In this document: positions 51,805 to 60,594 of the stretch, piece by piece
Position numbering within the stretch: position 1 is the first letter of the stretch
How the letters are laid out: every line of letters starts with the position of its first letter
Assembly (NCBI GenBank): GCA_035529895.1
Contig: DATKVV010000039.1
Location: 1-64,000, forward strand
Direction of reading: 5' to 3'
Length of the DNA: 64,000 bases
Origin: JAUWKC01 sp035529895
Lineage (GTDB): Bacteria > Planctomycetota > Phycisphaerae > Sedimentisphaerales > Anaerobacaceae
Made by a program: the position numbers and the translations under genes
Notes under the pieces: model-generated
What the model saw: the letters and a program-made list of their open reading frames with translations, nothing else
Database searches by the model: none
Told to the model about the DNA's origin: nothing

Positions 51805-52464
51805 CTACCTTAATTCAAAAACTGTTCGTTTAAGCCCTTTTTGCACCATTCCTCTGGCCCTGAAAAGTCGCCCCTTGACTCGTGAGGTGCCTATCCCCAA
51901 AACCCTTGCCATCTCCTCATAGCTCATCGCGTTCCAGTAACGCAGCATTAGTGCCTCCCGATAAATCTGAGGCAGGCCCCCTATTGCCAGCCGCACCGAT
52001 TCTGTAAGACCATTATCATCGGTCTGCTCAACCGCAGCAGGGGGGTCGTTGGTCAAAACTTCTCTCTTGTTTTGTCTGGCCATCTGACGCGCGACATTTC
52101 GGCAGATTCCTGCCAGCAATCTGCCGAACCTATCCGCCTGTTTCAAGTCGGCCAGGCCCTCGCAAGCCACCGCGAAAGCCTCCTGCGCCGCGTCTTGAGC
52201 CAAGTGCCGGTCAGCAAGTATCGAGTAGGCCAGCCATACCATCGTCGGGTAATAACGCTCATAGAGCTTACCGAAGCTCTCCACGTCGCCGTTGCGGGCC
52301 GCTTCAACTATTTGCCGTTCTTCTCTAACGCTCACGTCGCCGGCTTCTTGACTTAACAGTCTTTCTCGCTGACCAGCTTCCACACTATAAGTGTATTTGA
52401 CGCCCAAAAAGTTTGATGCAAAACAAGAATTTTCTGCAATTTTACCCGGTTTGCACCCAAACAT
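51805..52464 (-). CDS. ECF-type RNA polymerase sigma factor
   Basis: A sigma-70 family ECF factor of about 219 residues. Region 2 is FGKLYERYYPTMVWLAYSIL with DAAQEAFAVACEGL. Region 4 is LPQIYREALMLRYWNAMSY followed by LGIGTSRVKGRLFRARGM, a DNA-binding helix-turn-helix. The start is uncertain: ATG 52464 has GGAGG about nine bases upstream, but the conserved part begins about 45 residues later, and GTG codons there are possible. It is divergent from accB and followed by its TPR membrane partner. Confidence 0.87.
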   Translation of the reverse strand: MFGCKPGKIAENSCFASNFLGVKYTYSVEAGQRERLLSQEAGDVSVREERQIVEAARNGDVESFGKLYERYYPTMVWLAYSILADRHLAQDAAQEAFAVACEGLADLKQADRFGRLLAGICRNVARQMARQNKREVLTNDPPAAVEQTDDNGLTESVRLAIGGLPQIYREALMLRYWNAMSYEEMARVLGIGTSRVKGRLFRARGMVQKGLKRTVFELR

Positions 52465-52578
52465 GCACAAAAACCTCCGCCCGATAATTGTATCGGCAAC
52501 CATTGCCTTTGGCCAATCTCGCAGATTTCTGTCCTTCGGTAGGCCGGTTTACCCGCCCAGGGGCCCGGCGGAAATTGT

Positions 52579-52606
52579 TTGCAAAAGTCCGTTCCGTGGC
52601 TATACT
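52579..52606 (+). promoter_or_regulatory. Sigma-70-type promoter for accB-accC
   Basis: TTGCAA (52579-52584), a 16-base spacer and TATACT (52601-52606). The predicted start is near 52613, about 53 bases before the accB ATG. Confidence 0.5.
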
Positions 52607-52665
52607 TGTCGAGCTTGAGCCCCGATTTAGTGAGGGGCTGCTTTTGTACAGGAAAGGACGCGGTA

Positions 52666-53151
52666 ATGGCGGAGAAGAAAGATAACGATTTACAGAAAAT
52701 AAAAGAACTGATTGAAATAATGAAGGATAACGAGCTGGTCGAGCTGGAGATAAAGCACGGGGACGACAAAATCTTTCTGAAGCGTTCGCAGCCCCAGCCG
52801 CCGGCCGTAGCCGCGGTGCCGCTGCTCGCACCGGCCGTCTCTGCCATGCCTGCCGGTGCCGGTGAAGTGCGCACCGCAGGCGTCCAAGCCGAATCTTCCG
52901 CCCAGGAGCAGTTGCTGGAAATAAAATCGCCGATTGTCGGTACCTTCTACTCGGCGCCCAGTCCCGATTCCGAGCCTTATGTTGAAGTCGGCTCCCATGT
53001 CAATCCCCAAACCGTTGTTTGTATAGTCGAAGCGATGAAGGTGATGAACGAAATAAAGGCCGAAACCAGCGGAATCATTGCCGAGATATTCGTTAAGAAC
53101 GGCCAGGCCGTCGAATACGGCCAGGTCTTGTTCAAAGTCAAACCTGATTAG
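52666..53151 (+). CDS. accB: Biotin carboxyl carrier protein of acetyl-CoA carboxylase
   Basis: A 161-residue BCCP that carries CO2 on biotin in fatty-acid synthesis. The N-terminal helix has LQKIKELIEIMKDNELVELE, followed by an alanine/proline linker, and a C-terminal biotinyl domain with the lysine in EAMKVMNE (Lys125). The ATG at 52666 has AGGAAAGG upstream; the longer frame is not conserved. accC follows 67 bases later. Confidence 0.96.
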   Translation: MAEKKDNDLQKIKELIEIMKDNELVELEIKHGDDKIFLKRSQPQPPAVAAVPLLAPAVSAMPAGAGEVRTAGVQAESSAQEQLLEIKSPIVGTFYSAPSPDSEPYVEVGSHVNPQTVVCIVEAMKVMNEIKAETSGIIAEIFVKNGQAVEYGQVLFKVKPD

Positions 53152-53218
53152 TTCCCGGTGTGTTCTGAATGATGTGTTTGGCCTTCAAAAACTCGTACGC
53201 AATACGCAATACGAAAAT

Positions 53219-54556
53219 ATGTTTTCAAGAATCCTTATAGCAAATCGTGGTGAAATAGCTCTGCGTATTATCCGTGCCTGTCATGAGCTCGGCGTTGAAG
53301 CCGTGGTGGTATATTCAGAGGCTGACAGGGATGCCTCCTACTTGCGGCTCGCTGATGAAGCCATTTGTATAGGTCCGCCGGACCCGGCCGAAAGTTATCT
53401 CAACATACCCCGCATCATCAGTGCCGCCGAAATCGCCGACGTCGAAGCGGTTCACCCGGGTTACGGCTTCCTCGCCGAGAACATCAACTTTGCCCAAATA
53501 TGCCAGGAGTGCGGACTGACCTTTATTGGCCCGCCTGTTGAAGCAATGCGTTTGCTCGGCGACAAGGTCCAGGCCCGCAAGCTGGCGCAGCGGGCACAAG
53601 TGCCGATTGTGCCGGGTTCGGATGGGGCCATCGAGAAAGAGTCCGAGGCCCTGGAGCTCGCGGACAAAATCGGTTATCCCGTAATCATAAAAGCCGCCGC
53701 GGGCGGCGGGGGACGCGGCATGAGAATTGTCCACAACGACACCACTTTTCGTTCGGCTTTTAACGCGGCCTGTGCCGAGGCCCAGGCCGCTTTCGGAGAT
53801 AAGAGAGTCTACCTCGAAAAGTTCATAATTGAGCCCCGACACGTTGAGGTTCAGGTCATAGCCGACAACGAGGGCAACGCATTGCACTTTTACGAGAGGG
53901 ACTGCACTGTTCAAAGAAGACACCAGAAAATGATTGAGGAATCGCCTTGTCCGGTCCTGGATGCGCATACCAGAGAGGAACTTTGTCAGGCCGCTCTGAG
54001 GCTTATAAAAGAAGCCGGGTATGTCAACGCCGCGACCGTCGAGTTCCTTTTGGACAAGGACAAGAAGTTCTACTTCATTGAGGTAAACACGCGAATTCAG
54101 GTTGAGCACCCCATTACTGAAATGGTTACCGGCCACGACCTTATTAAGTGGCAGTTGAAAATCGCTGCGGGCCTGCCTATCAAACTGAGCCAAAGAAGTA
54201 TCAAGCATACCGGCGTCGCCATCGAATGCCGAATCAACGCCGAAGACCCGGCAAACAATTTCGCACCCTCTCCGGGCAAGATTGCCAGATATATTGCACC
54301 CGGCGGCCCCGGGGTCAGAGTCGATACCCATGTCTGTCAGGGCTGGACCGTCTCCACAAATTACGACTCGCTGTTCTGCAAGCTTATTGTCTATCAGAAA
54401 ACTCGAAGCGAAGCCATCGCCACAATGAAAAGAGCCTTGCGAGAATTCGTTATAGAGCCGCTCAAGACGACAATACCCATTTGCCTGGACATTCTCTCAC
54501 ACAACCTGTATGTCAAGAATAAAATCGACACCGGCTTTGTCGAACGACATTTCTGA
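53219..54556 (+). CDS. accC: Biotin carboxylase subunit of acetyl-CoA carboxylase
   Basis: A 445-residue ATP-dependent biotin carboxylase. Visible features: ILIANRGEIALRI at the start, the glycine-rich ATP loop KAAAGGGGRGMRI, ERDCTVQRRHQKMIEE, EVNTRIQVEHPITEMVTG and ECRINAEDP. It begins at ATG 53219; the open frame upstream overlaps accB and is not conserved. The 67-base gap after accB contains ACGCAAT direct repeats. Complete length. Confidence 0.96.
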   Translation: MFSRILIANRGEIALRIIRACHELGVEAVVVYSEADRDASYLRLADEAICIGPPDPAESYLNIPRIISAAEIADVEAVHPGYGFLAENINFAQICQECGLTFIGPPVEAMRLLGDKVQARKLAQRAQVPIVPGSDGAIEKESEALELADKIGYPVIIKAAAGGGGRGMRIVHNDTTFRSAFNAACAEAQAAFGDKRVYLEKFIIEPRHVEVQVIADNEGNALHFYERDCTVQRRHQKMIEESPCPVLDAHTREELCQAALRLIKEAGYVNAATVEFLLDKDKKFYFIEVNTRIQVEHPITEMVTGHDLIKWQLKIAAGLPIKLSQRSIKHTGVAIECRINAEDPANNFAPSPGKIARYIAPGGPGVRVDTHVCQGWTVSTNYDSLFCKLIVYQKTRSEAIATMKRALREFVIEPLKTTIPICLDILSHNLYVKNKIDTGFVERHF

Positions 54557-54580
54557 ATTGCCCCCCTACCGGCAGCCAAT

Positions 54581-54604
54581 CCTGTCCTTGCGAACAGGGC
54601 TTTT
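54581..54604. terminator. Weak hairpin between convergent accC and lysA
   Basis: CCTGT (54581-54585) pairs with ACAGG (54594-54598), then GCTTTT. A five-base stem only, but placed exactly in the 53-base gap between the convergent accC and lysA stops. Confidence 0.35.
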
Positions 54605-54609
54605 AAGAA

Positions 54610-55899
54610 CTAACCTCTTGCCGTTTTTTCCGGCCCAACCAAATCTTCGTACGTTTCACGTTTTCTTATGACCGCGAATCTGCTGCCGTCCACAAGCACC
54701 TCCGCCGCCCGCCCTCGCGCATTGTAGTTGCTGCTCATAGCAAAGCCATAAGCCCCCGCTGTAAAGATTGAAACCAAATCGCCCCGTTTCAGCGGCGGCA
54801 GCGCCCGGTCCTGCGCGAAAAAATCAGTGCTTTCGCATATCGGCCCGACCACGTCAACAACTTCCGTGCCGTCCATCCGCAAATTCCTGTCACGCTGCGC
54901 AGGCACGAATCTTTTCTCCACTTTGACGGGCCAGATGAAATGAAACGCGTCGTACAACGGCGGACGAATCAAATCGTTCATGCCTGCATCGACTATGGCG
55001 AATTTCTTTTCGCCGCCCGTTTTCAGGTACAGCACCTTCGTAACAAGTATGCCCCCGTTTGCTGCAATGCCTTTACCCGGCTCTAAAATAAGCTTCAGGT
55101 CTTTGCCCTTCAATAGAGGCGCCACCCCGGCAGCGTACTCGGCCGCCGAAGGAACCGTATCGCTCTCATAGTCCGCTCCGTACCCACCCCCAAGATCCAG
55201 TGCTTCCACGGTATGGCCTTTTGAACGAAGTTCTTCTATCAAAGGCAGTACCTTTGACACGGCTTCGCAATAAGGGTCGACCGTCTTGCCGCCCGAGCCT
55301 AAGTGAACATGGATGGCACACAGCCTTACGATGCCATTGTCGGCGTAGTCGGCAAATACTTTTTGAGCACGCTCGATGTCAACGCCGAATTTTGTTTCCC
55401 TTTTGCCGGTTGTTATGTGTCTGTGGGTCCGGGGGTCAACATCGGGGTTAACTCGCAGCGCGGCTTTGGTTTGTTTGTTTTCTTTTCTTGCCAGCCCAAT
55501 CAGGTTATCCAGTTCAGCTTCCGATTCGATATTGAAATAGGCGATACCGGCGTGCAGGGCCTCAATTATTTCCCGGTCTGTCTTGCCTACGCCCGCATAG
55601 ACTACTTTCGACGGGTCGCCCCCGGCCTGCAGCACCCGATACAGCTCTCCGCCGCTCACGATATCGAACCCGCTGCCTGCCTCTGCCATGAATCTCAGGA
55701 TGTTTACGTTGCCGCATGCTTTGACAGAATAACAAACCATGGTATCAAGTTCGCTGTATGCCTCTTGAATCTTCCGCAGATGGTCCAGGAAGGTCTTTCT
55801 GCTGTAAATGTACACGGGTGTGCCGACTTCGGCTGCGAGTCTTTCAACATCCACCCGCTCGGCGAACAGCTTGCCGTCTTTGTATTGGAAATAATCCAT
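54610..55899 (-). CDS. lysA: Diaminopimelate decarboxylase
   Basis: A 429-residue PLP enzyme making lysine from meso-diaminopimelate. The PLP lysine is in CYSVKACGNVNILR; conserved segments are IHVHLGSGGKTVD, LDLGGGYGADY, ILEPGKGIAANGG, VGPICESTDFFA and GAYGFAMSSNYNARGRAAEV. The ATG at 55899 follows AAGAGGAAAC. A promoter lies about 65-90 bases upstream. Convergent with accC. Confidence 0.96.
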   Translation of the reverse strand: MDYFQYKDGKLFAERVDVERLAAEVGTPVYIYSRKTFLDHLRKIQEAYSELDTMVCYSVKACGNVNILRFMAEAGSGFDIVSGGELYRVLQAGGDPSKVVYAGVGKTDREIIEALHAGIAYFNIESEAELDNLIGLARKENKQTKAALRVNPDVDPRTHRHITTGKRETKFGVDIERAQKVFADYADNGIVRLCAIHVHLGSGGKTVDPYCEAVSKVLPLIEELRSKGHTVEALDLGGGYGADYESDTVPSAAEYAAGVAPLLKGKDLKLILEPGKGIAANGGILVTKVLYLKTGGEKKFAIVDAGMNDLIRPPLYDAFHFIWPVKVEKRFVPAQRDRNLRMDGTEVVDVVGPICESTDFFAQDRALPPLKRGDLVSIFTAGAYGFAMSSNYNARGRAAEVLVDGSRFAVIRKRETYEDLVGPEKTARG

Positions 55900-55963
55900 A
55901 TTGTTTCCTCTTAGGCCCGCAGGCGATGGCGGTTGATCTCAACCCTGCGAACGCTCTAAAACA

Positions 55964-55992
55964 ATACTATATGAAATTGTGGCCGGTTGCAA
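55964..55992 (-). promoter_or_regulatory. Sigma-70-type promoter for lysA
   Basis: Minus-strand TTGCAA (55987-55992), 17 bases, TAGTAT (55964-55969). The predicted start is near 55957, giving a leader of about 58 bases. Confidence 0.5.
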
Positions 55993-56070
55993 GGCGCCGC
56001 CCATGCAGTATTTAACCGCCATTTTGGGAGGGAAAGGACAGGGCTTGTATCGGCCCTGCCGCATACAAAT

Positions 56071-56111
56071 AAAATGGAAGGTTCCACCGTGGCGAGAGAA
56101 CCTTCCATTTT
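56071..56111 (-). terminator. Strong terminator after the lysine-rich microprotein gene
   Basis: AAAATGGAAGGTTC (56071-56084) and GAACCTTCCATTTT (56098-56111) form a perfect 14-base stem with a 13-base loop. On the minus strand the stem ends in a U-rich run, so it would terminate transcripts from the microprotein gene at 56229-56294. With T residues on both sides it may work in both directions. Confidence 0.7.
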
Positions 56112-56228
56112 TGCATAACTTGCCGCTACACTAATCTTGCGTTGCGACGCTCGTCGCCGGCTTCCTGCCGGCGACCCGCCAAAAGCCGCGATTCGTAAAA
56201 CGCACAAGCTTTTGGCTAAACCGTTACG

Positions 56229-56294
56229 CTATTTTTTCTTTTTTGCTTTCTTCTTGGATGCCTTCTTCGCTGTTTTCTTTTTTGCCTTCGCCAT
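56229..56294 (-). CDS. Lysine-rich microprotein, 21 aa
   Basis: A 21-codon ATG frame in which 13 residues are lysine and most of the others alanine (beginning MAKAKKKTAKKASKKK). The ribosome-binding site AAGGAGGTGG, seven bases before the ATG, is one of the best in the window. It has its own candidate promoter (56353-56382) and a strong terminator (56071-56111), so it looks like a monocistronic gene. It resembles the tails of histone H1-like proteins and bacterial lysine-rich DNA-binding peptides; binding of DNA or RNA is inference from charge. Confidence 0.65.
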   Translation of the reverse strand: MAKAKKKTAKKASKKKAKKKK

Positions 56295-56352
56295 TATTTT
56301 ACCACCTCCTTTCGCGGTTTATTAATTGACTTTTGAATTCAAGTTAACTATA

Positions 56353-56382
56353 ATACTAATTTACCCTAAAAAACTTTGTCAA
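56353..56382 (-). promoter_or_regulatory. Candidate promoter for the lysine-rich microprotein
   Basis: Minus-strand consensus TTGACA (56377-56382), 18 bases, TAGTAT (56353-56358), in a very AT-rich stretch. The predicted start is near 56346, about 50 bases before the ATG. Confidence 0.5.
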
Positions 56383-56841
56383 ACTAATAATACAAAAAAC
56401 TAATACTATTGTTACATTTTTTATCGTCCAAAAGTTTAAAAATACTTCATAAAATTTTTTGCTCTTGAAGTTTTACACAAGTGCTTCTATTGTTTATCAT
56501 ACTTCGTATGAAAATGACGAGACTTGCTTTGTTGTCGACGAAGTTTTTTTAGAGTTGAGGTTCTCACCGGGATTTCGCTTGAGCACGGAAAAGCTTATTT
56601 TACCGTTATGCGTGTCGAAGCCGTTTTATTTAATCTATAGGCTTGTTTGGCGCCAAGATGTTTCATGCTCGTGTCACCATATATGTGGTTTTGATGTGTG
56701 AGAAAAGTTTCAATCGGACGGGGGCCGGGTTGTGTTTTGAAAATCTTTTAGGTTTTTTGACGTTATTTCTGCCCCGAACTTTTTTTGAAAATTTTTCAGT
56801 GTGCCGGTTCAACAACACACATTTTGCCTGTTAGTTACTTT
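56383..56841. other. AT-rich divergent spacer between microprotein and nadD
   Basis: About 460 bases, markedly AT-rich up to 56460. Two short plus-strand frames (56459-56701 and 56643-56834) show no conserved sequence and no ribosome-binding site. Presumably it carries the nadD promoter, which I could not place. Confidence 0.45.
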
Positions 56842-57474
56842 ATGCCGAAAAGAAAAATAGCTTTGTTTGGCGGCACGTTCGATCCGATTCATCTCGGTCA
56901 TACTGCCGTCGCCGCCGTTGCACTTGAGCATATTGCCGCAGAGAAAATCATCTTCATTCCTGCCAAGCGCTCCGCCCTCAAAGAGTCTTTCCCGCAGGCG
57001 CCCGATGACGACCGACTTAATATGATAGCTCTGGCTATCGAAGACAATGAGAAGTTTCACGTAAGCGACTGCGAATTAAGAAAGCCGCAACCCAGCTATA
57101 CGCTGGAAACGGTAAGACGCTTTCAGGCCGAGTACGGCTCCGGCGTTTCAGTTTGTTGGCTGGTGGGGGCCGACGCCGTTGATGACCTTGCTCTATGGTA
57201 TCGAATTGATGAGTTGATTGATGAGTGTGATTTGTGCGTTATGTTCAGGGCCGGCTGCGAACCGCCCGGCTTGCGAAAATTCGAGCCCGTCTGGGGGCCT
57301 GAGCGAGTCGATAAACTGCAGCGAAACATCGTCCCGACGCCCTTGATTGATATAAGCAGCACAGAGATTCGTAAGAGACTGGCCGCCGGCCTTGATGTAG
57401 CTGATATGCTCCACCCGTCCGTCGCCGACTATATCCGCAAACATCACCTCTACCAGTCAGGCGCCGAGTCTTAG
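56842..57474 (+). CDS. nadD: Nicotinate-nucleotide adenylyltransferase
   Basis: A 210-residue enzyme adenylating nicotinate mononucleotide in NAD synthesis. The nucleotidyltransferase motif is LFGGTFDPIHLGH; later come ERFEV-like VSDCELRKPQPSYTLETV, VCWLVGADAVDDL and the ISSTEIRKRLAAG motif. The ATG at 56842 (MPKRKIALFGG) is taken; the frame extends 19 codons upstream without support. Its stop overlaps the hypB stop by four bases tail to tail, so there is no room for a terminator between them. Confidence 0.94.
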   Translation: MPKRKIALFGGTFDPIHLGHTAVAAVALEHIAAEKIIFIPAKRSALKESFPQAPDDDRLNMIALAIEDNEKFHVSDCELRKPQPSYTLETVRRFQAEYGSGVSVCWLVGADAVDDLALWYRIDELIDECDLCVMFRAGCEPPGLRKFEPVWGPERVDKLQRNIVPTPLIDISSTEIRKRLAAGLDVADMLHPSVADYIRKHHLYQSGAES

Positions 57475-58136
57475 CTCAGGCTCTTGACCGATTTGGCAAG
57501 CCAGTCGTACCAAGCGGTCATCCCTGCGCCCGTCTTTGCGGATATCGGCAAGATTTCGATGCTCTTGTTTAATCTGCGCGCATCGGCTCTTACTCTTTCG
57601 ATGTCAAAATCCACTTGCCCGCCCGGCTCGAGCAAATCGATTTTGTTTATCAGCAGGACCTTTGACTTTGCAAATATGGCAGGATACTTGGCCGGCTTGT
57701 CATCACCTTCCGGAACTGAAAGCACAACTATCTTGCCGTTCTCGCCCAATTCAAAAGCTGAAGGACATACCAGATTGCCCACATTCTCTATGAAAATCAA
57801 ATCCAGGTTTGCGACGGGCAACTTGCCAAGCGCAGCGTTTACCTGAGCCGCTGATAAATGGCACGCCCCGTTTGTGTTTATCTGCGCCGCCGGCGCATTA
57901 GTCGCCCTGATTCTTTCGGCGTCTATGTCCGTCTGAATATCGCCCTCGACAACGCCGATTTTGATTTTGCCTTTTAAGTCGTTTATTGTTCTTACGAGGA
58001 TTGTCGTCTTGCCCGAGCCGGGCGAGGATATTACATTCAGGCACAATTTCTTTTGTTCAGCCAACAACCGGCTGTTCTTGAATGCGTATTCTTCGTTTGC
58101 CCCGAGAATCTTTCTACCCACGTTAACTTTCATCAT
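57471..58136 (-). CDS. hypB: Hydrogenase nickel-incorporation GTPase HypB
   Basis: A 221-residue G3E-family GTPase delivering nickel to [NiFe] hydrogenase with HypA. The P-loop is SSPGSGKTT, followed by GVVEGDIQTDIDAERI, the metal-site GACHLSAAQV and LDLIFIENVGNLVCP, then LLINKIDLLEP. The N-terminal histidine-rich or CxxC nickel-binding extension of some HypB proteins is absent. It begins one base after hypA and is the last gene of the hyp operon. Confidence 0.95.
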   Translation of the reverse strand: MMKVNVGRKILGANEEYAFKNSRLLAEQKKLCLNVISSPGSGKTTILVRTINDLKGKIKIGVVEGDIQTDIDAERIRATNAPAAQINTNGACHLSAAQVNAALGKLPVANLDLIFIENVGNLVCPSAFELGENGKIVVLSVPEGDDKPAKYPAIFAKSKVLLINKIDLLEPGGQVDFDIERVRADARRLNKSIEILPISAKTGAGMTAWYDWLAKSVKSLS

Positions 58137-58137
58137 A

Positions 58138-58482
58138 TTACTCCGTTTGGAATTCTATCTCTTCGAGCAGCAAAGGCGCATCTCTGGGTAGTTCGAAATC
58201 ATCACTGCCGCACTCCGGGCACTTCAGCAGGCAGGCTTCGACGTCAAACTCTTGCCCGCAGTTCTTACACCGTCCCTGTATCGGCTTGTGCTCAATTTCC
58301 AGTTTCATACCTTCGCACGTCGTGCCTTTGGCGAGGGCCTCAAAAGCAAAACAAAGTGCTTCGTCATTAATAGCGTAAAGCTTCCCGCAACTGATTTTCG
58401 CAGCGACAGGTCTTCCATCATGTTTTTTTGCCTCGGCTGAAATCGCCTTCAGCAGACTCTGCGCGACCATAGCCTCATGCAT
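58138..58482 (-). CDS. hypA: Hydrogenase nickel chaperone HypA
   Basis: A 114-residue metallochaperone. The nickel-binding N-terminus is MHEAMVAQSLL, and the zinc site has CKNCGQEF and CLLKCPECGS. The ATG at 58482 shares its A with the hypE stop (TGATG), and this gives the obligatory Met-His-Glu start; the TTG two codons earlier would move the His and is rejected. Confidence 0.95.
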   Translation of the reverse strand: MHEAMVAQSLLKAISAEAKKHDGRPVAAKISCGKLYAINDEALCFAFEALAKGTTCEGMKLEIEHKPIQGRCKNCGQEFDVEACLLKCPECGSDDFELPRDAPLLLEEIEFQTE

Positions 58483-59504
58483 CAGCAAATCCTCGGCAAT
58501 TCCCGCCCGTAAGGCATCTGCACTATTCTTCTGCCGCCGATTTTCGTTGTCATTTCAACTATGGGAACATCCCGCGTCTGCACAACTTCCCCGATTATGC
58601 CTGCCTCCCTGCCGAGTGTATGCCTTCGGCAGATATTGAGACAACCCTCGGCTGCTTCCGGGGAGACAATTGCCACGAATTTCCCTTCGTTTGCAATTGT
58701 TATCACATCGAAGCCGAGCATATCCGCCGCGGCCTGTACGCATGGTTTAACCGGTATATCCGCCTCACGAATCTCGATGCTATGCCCGCTCCCCCTTGAA
58801 ATCTCGTTTAGTGTCGCCGCCAGCCCTCCGCGCGTGGGGTCCCGCATGAATTTTATGCCCCTGGTATTTTCCAGCAATTGACAGGTCAGTTCGGCAAGGC
58901 CGGCACAGTCGCTTCTTAATTGCGATTCAAATTTTATGCCTTCCCGCTGAGAGATAATCGTCATCCCGTGGTCGCCGATGCTGCCGTTGATAATTATTCT
59001 GTCGCCGACCTCAATTTTATCGAAACCTAAATCCACACCGGCCAATCTGATTCCAATACCCGCTGTATTTATGAAAATCTTGTCGAGCGCGCCGGCCTCC
59101 ACGGTCTTCGTGTCGCCCGCAACAATATTGACCCTGTTTTCCTTCGCTGCCTTGCCGATACTGCCAAGGATCTTCTCAAACAATTCAAATTCGAAACCTT
59201 CTTCAATTAAAAGCGACAGACTCAGTGCGACCGGCCTCGAACCTGCAACAGCCAGGTCATTTACCGTCCCGCATACCGCCAGCTTGCCGATGTCGCCGCC
59301 ATTAAAGAAAAGGGGTTTTACCACATAGCTGTCTGTAGTAAAGCACACCGACTTCGAAGCCAGGTCCAGCTTCGCCGAATCAGCCAGTTCAGCCAGAGTG
59401 TCATTGTTGATGCCCGGCAGAATATGACGCCGAATTAATTCATCGCTCAATTGACCGCCGCCGCCGTGCGCCAGCAGGATTGTATCGTGTTTACCCCGGT
59501 TCAT
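58482..59504 (-). CDS. hypE: Carbamoyl dehydratase HypE
   Basis: A 340-residue PurM-like enzyme that dehydrates the HypF-made thiocarbamate to thiocyanate for the CN ligands of [NiFe] hydrogenase. Conserved: LLAHGGGGQLSDEL, FTTDSYVVKPLFFNGGDIG, AVCGTVNDLAVAGSRP, MRDPTRGGLAATLNEI. It ends in the required cysteine, PRIC. The ATG at 59504 overlaps the hypD stop as ATGA, so translation is coupled. Confidence 0.96.
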   Translation of the reverse strand: MNRGKHDTILLAHGGGGQLSDELIRRHILPGINNDTLAELADSAKLDLASKSVCFTTDSYVVKPLFFNGGDIGKLAVCGTVNDLAVAGSRPVALSLSLLIEEGFEFELFEKILGSIGKAAKENRVNIVAGDTKTVEAGALDKIFINTAGIGIRLAGVDLGFDKIEVGDRIIINGSIGDHGMTIISQREGIKFESQLRSDCAGLAELTCQLLENTRGIKFMRDPTRGGLAATLNEISRGSGHSIEIREADIPVKPCVQAAADMLGFDVITIANEGKFVAIVSPEAAEGCLNICRRHTLGREAGIIGEVVQTRDVPIVEMTTKIGGRRIVQMPYGRELPRIC

Positions 59505-60583
59505 TGCTTTGTGTTTCTCGTTCGCCCATACTTGAACCACGCCGCACATGTGCCTTCAGAGCTTACCATGCACGGCCCAACCGGCGACTGCGGCGTGCAA
59601 CTCTTCTCAAACAGGGCGCACTCCGGCGGCTCTATCAATCCGCAAAGTACTTCCCCGCATCGACAGCCTGTTGAGTCCTCCGCAGGCGCTTCGGTAATCT
59701 CGAAACGTTTAAGGGCATCGAACCGGCCGTATTTATCTCTAAGCCTCAACGTGCTTTCTTGTATTTTCCCCAGTCCGCGCCAGTAGCCGTCAACCGGCTC
59801 GAAGCACTCGTTGATTATTTTCTGTGCGGTCGGATTCCCCTGCTCGGTCACTACCGCGGTGTATACTGACTTTATTTCTGCCTCGCCGGCCGCAAGCTGC
59901 CGACAGATTTCACCAAGCCCTTCGATGATTTGCATCGGCTCAAAACCCGCCACCACGCACGGCCTGTCGAAGCGTTCCGCTATTTCTGCAAAAGCGCGGT
60001 AGCCGATAATCACACTGACATGCCCGGGACACAGAAACGCATCTATATTATGATTCTTCTCCGACACCAGCGCCCGCATCGCCGGCACCACCAGCTTGTG
60101 CCCGCTCAAAATGCAGAAATTGTCAACGCCTTCTGCCGCCGCCTGTTTCACCACCACCGCGGTAGATGGTGCGGTGGTCTCGAAACCTATCGCCACGAAC
60201 ACAACCGTTTTGCCGCGGTTGTCCTTTGCCAACTGCAGTGCGTCTTCGCTGCTCAGGACTACCTTCACATTCGAATGGGGCTGCTTTGTTTCGAGCGAAC
60301 CGGTTTTTCCCGGCACGCGAACCATATCGCCGTATGTGGCAATCAAAACGTCACGCCGCTCGGCCAACTGCAGGACAATATCGATATAGCTCTGGTCGGT
60401 AACACACACCGGACAGCCCGGCCCCGACAGCAGTTTCAAGTTGTCGTGCAAAGTTGACCTTATGCCGGTGCGAAAAATCGAGACCGTGTGCGTGCCGCAA
60501 ACCTCCATTATGTTTATCTGCCGACCAAGCCTCTTGCAGGCGTCATCCATAACCTTCTGGGCTCTGTAAATCCTCTCAAGCAT
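59501..60583 (-). CDS. hypD: Hydrogenase maturation scaffold HypD
   Basis: A 360-residue iron-sulfur protein that assembles the Fe(CN)2CO unit with HypC. Signature segments: IMEVCGTHTVSIFRTGI, GPGCPVCVT, ATYGDMVRVPG, FVAIGFETTAPSTA, CPGHVSVIIG and, for the cluster, GCRCGEVLCGLI and ECALF. Complete length. It follows hypC by 11 bases. Confidence 0.96.
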   Translation of the reverse strand: MLERIYRAQKVMDDACKRLGRQINIMEVCGTHTVSIFRTGIRSTLHDNLKLLSGPGCPVCVTDQSYIDIVLQLAERRDVLIATYGDMVRVPGKTGSLETKQPHSNVKVVLSSEDALQLAKDNRGKTVVFVAIGFETTAPSTAVVVKQAAAEGVDNFCILSGHKLVVPAMRALVSEKNHNIDAFLCPGHVSVIIGYRAFAEIAERFDRPCVVAGFEPMQIIEGLGEICRQLAAGEAEIKSVYTAVVTEQGNPTAQKIINECFEPVDGYWRGLGKIQESTLRLRDKYGRFDALKRFEITEAPAEDSTGCRCGEVLCGLIEPPECALFEKSCTPQSPVGPCMVSSEGTCAAWFKYGRTRNTKQ

Positions 60584-60594
60584 AAAAACGAAAC

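Noticed and set aside
56459..56834. Two short frames before nadD
   Set aside because: They lie in an AT-rich promoter region, lack ribosome-binding sites and are dominated by Phe/Leu runs expected by chance.
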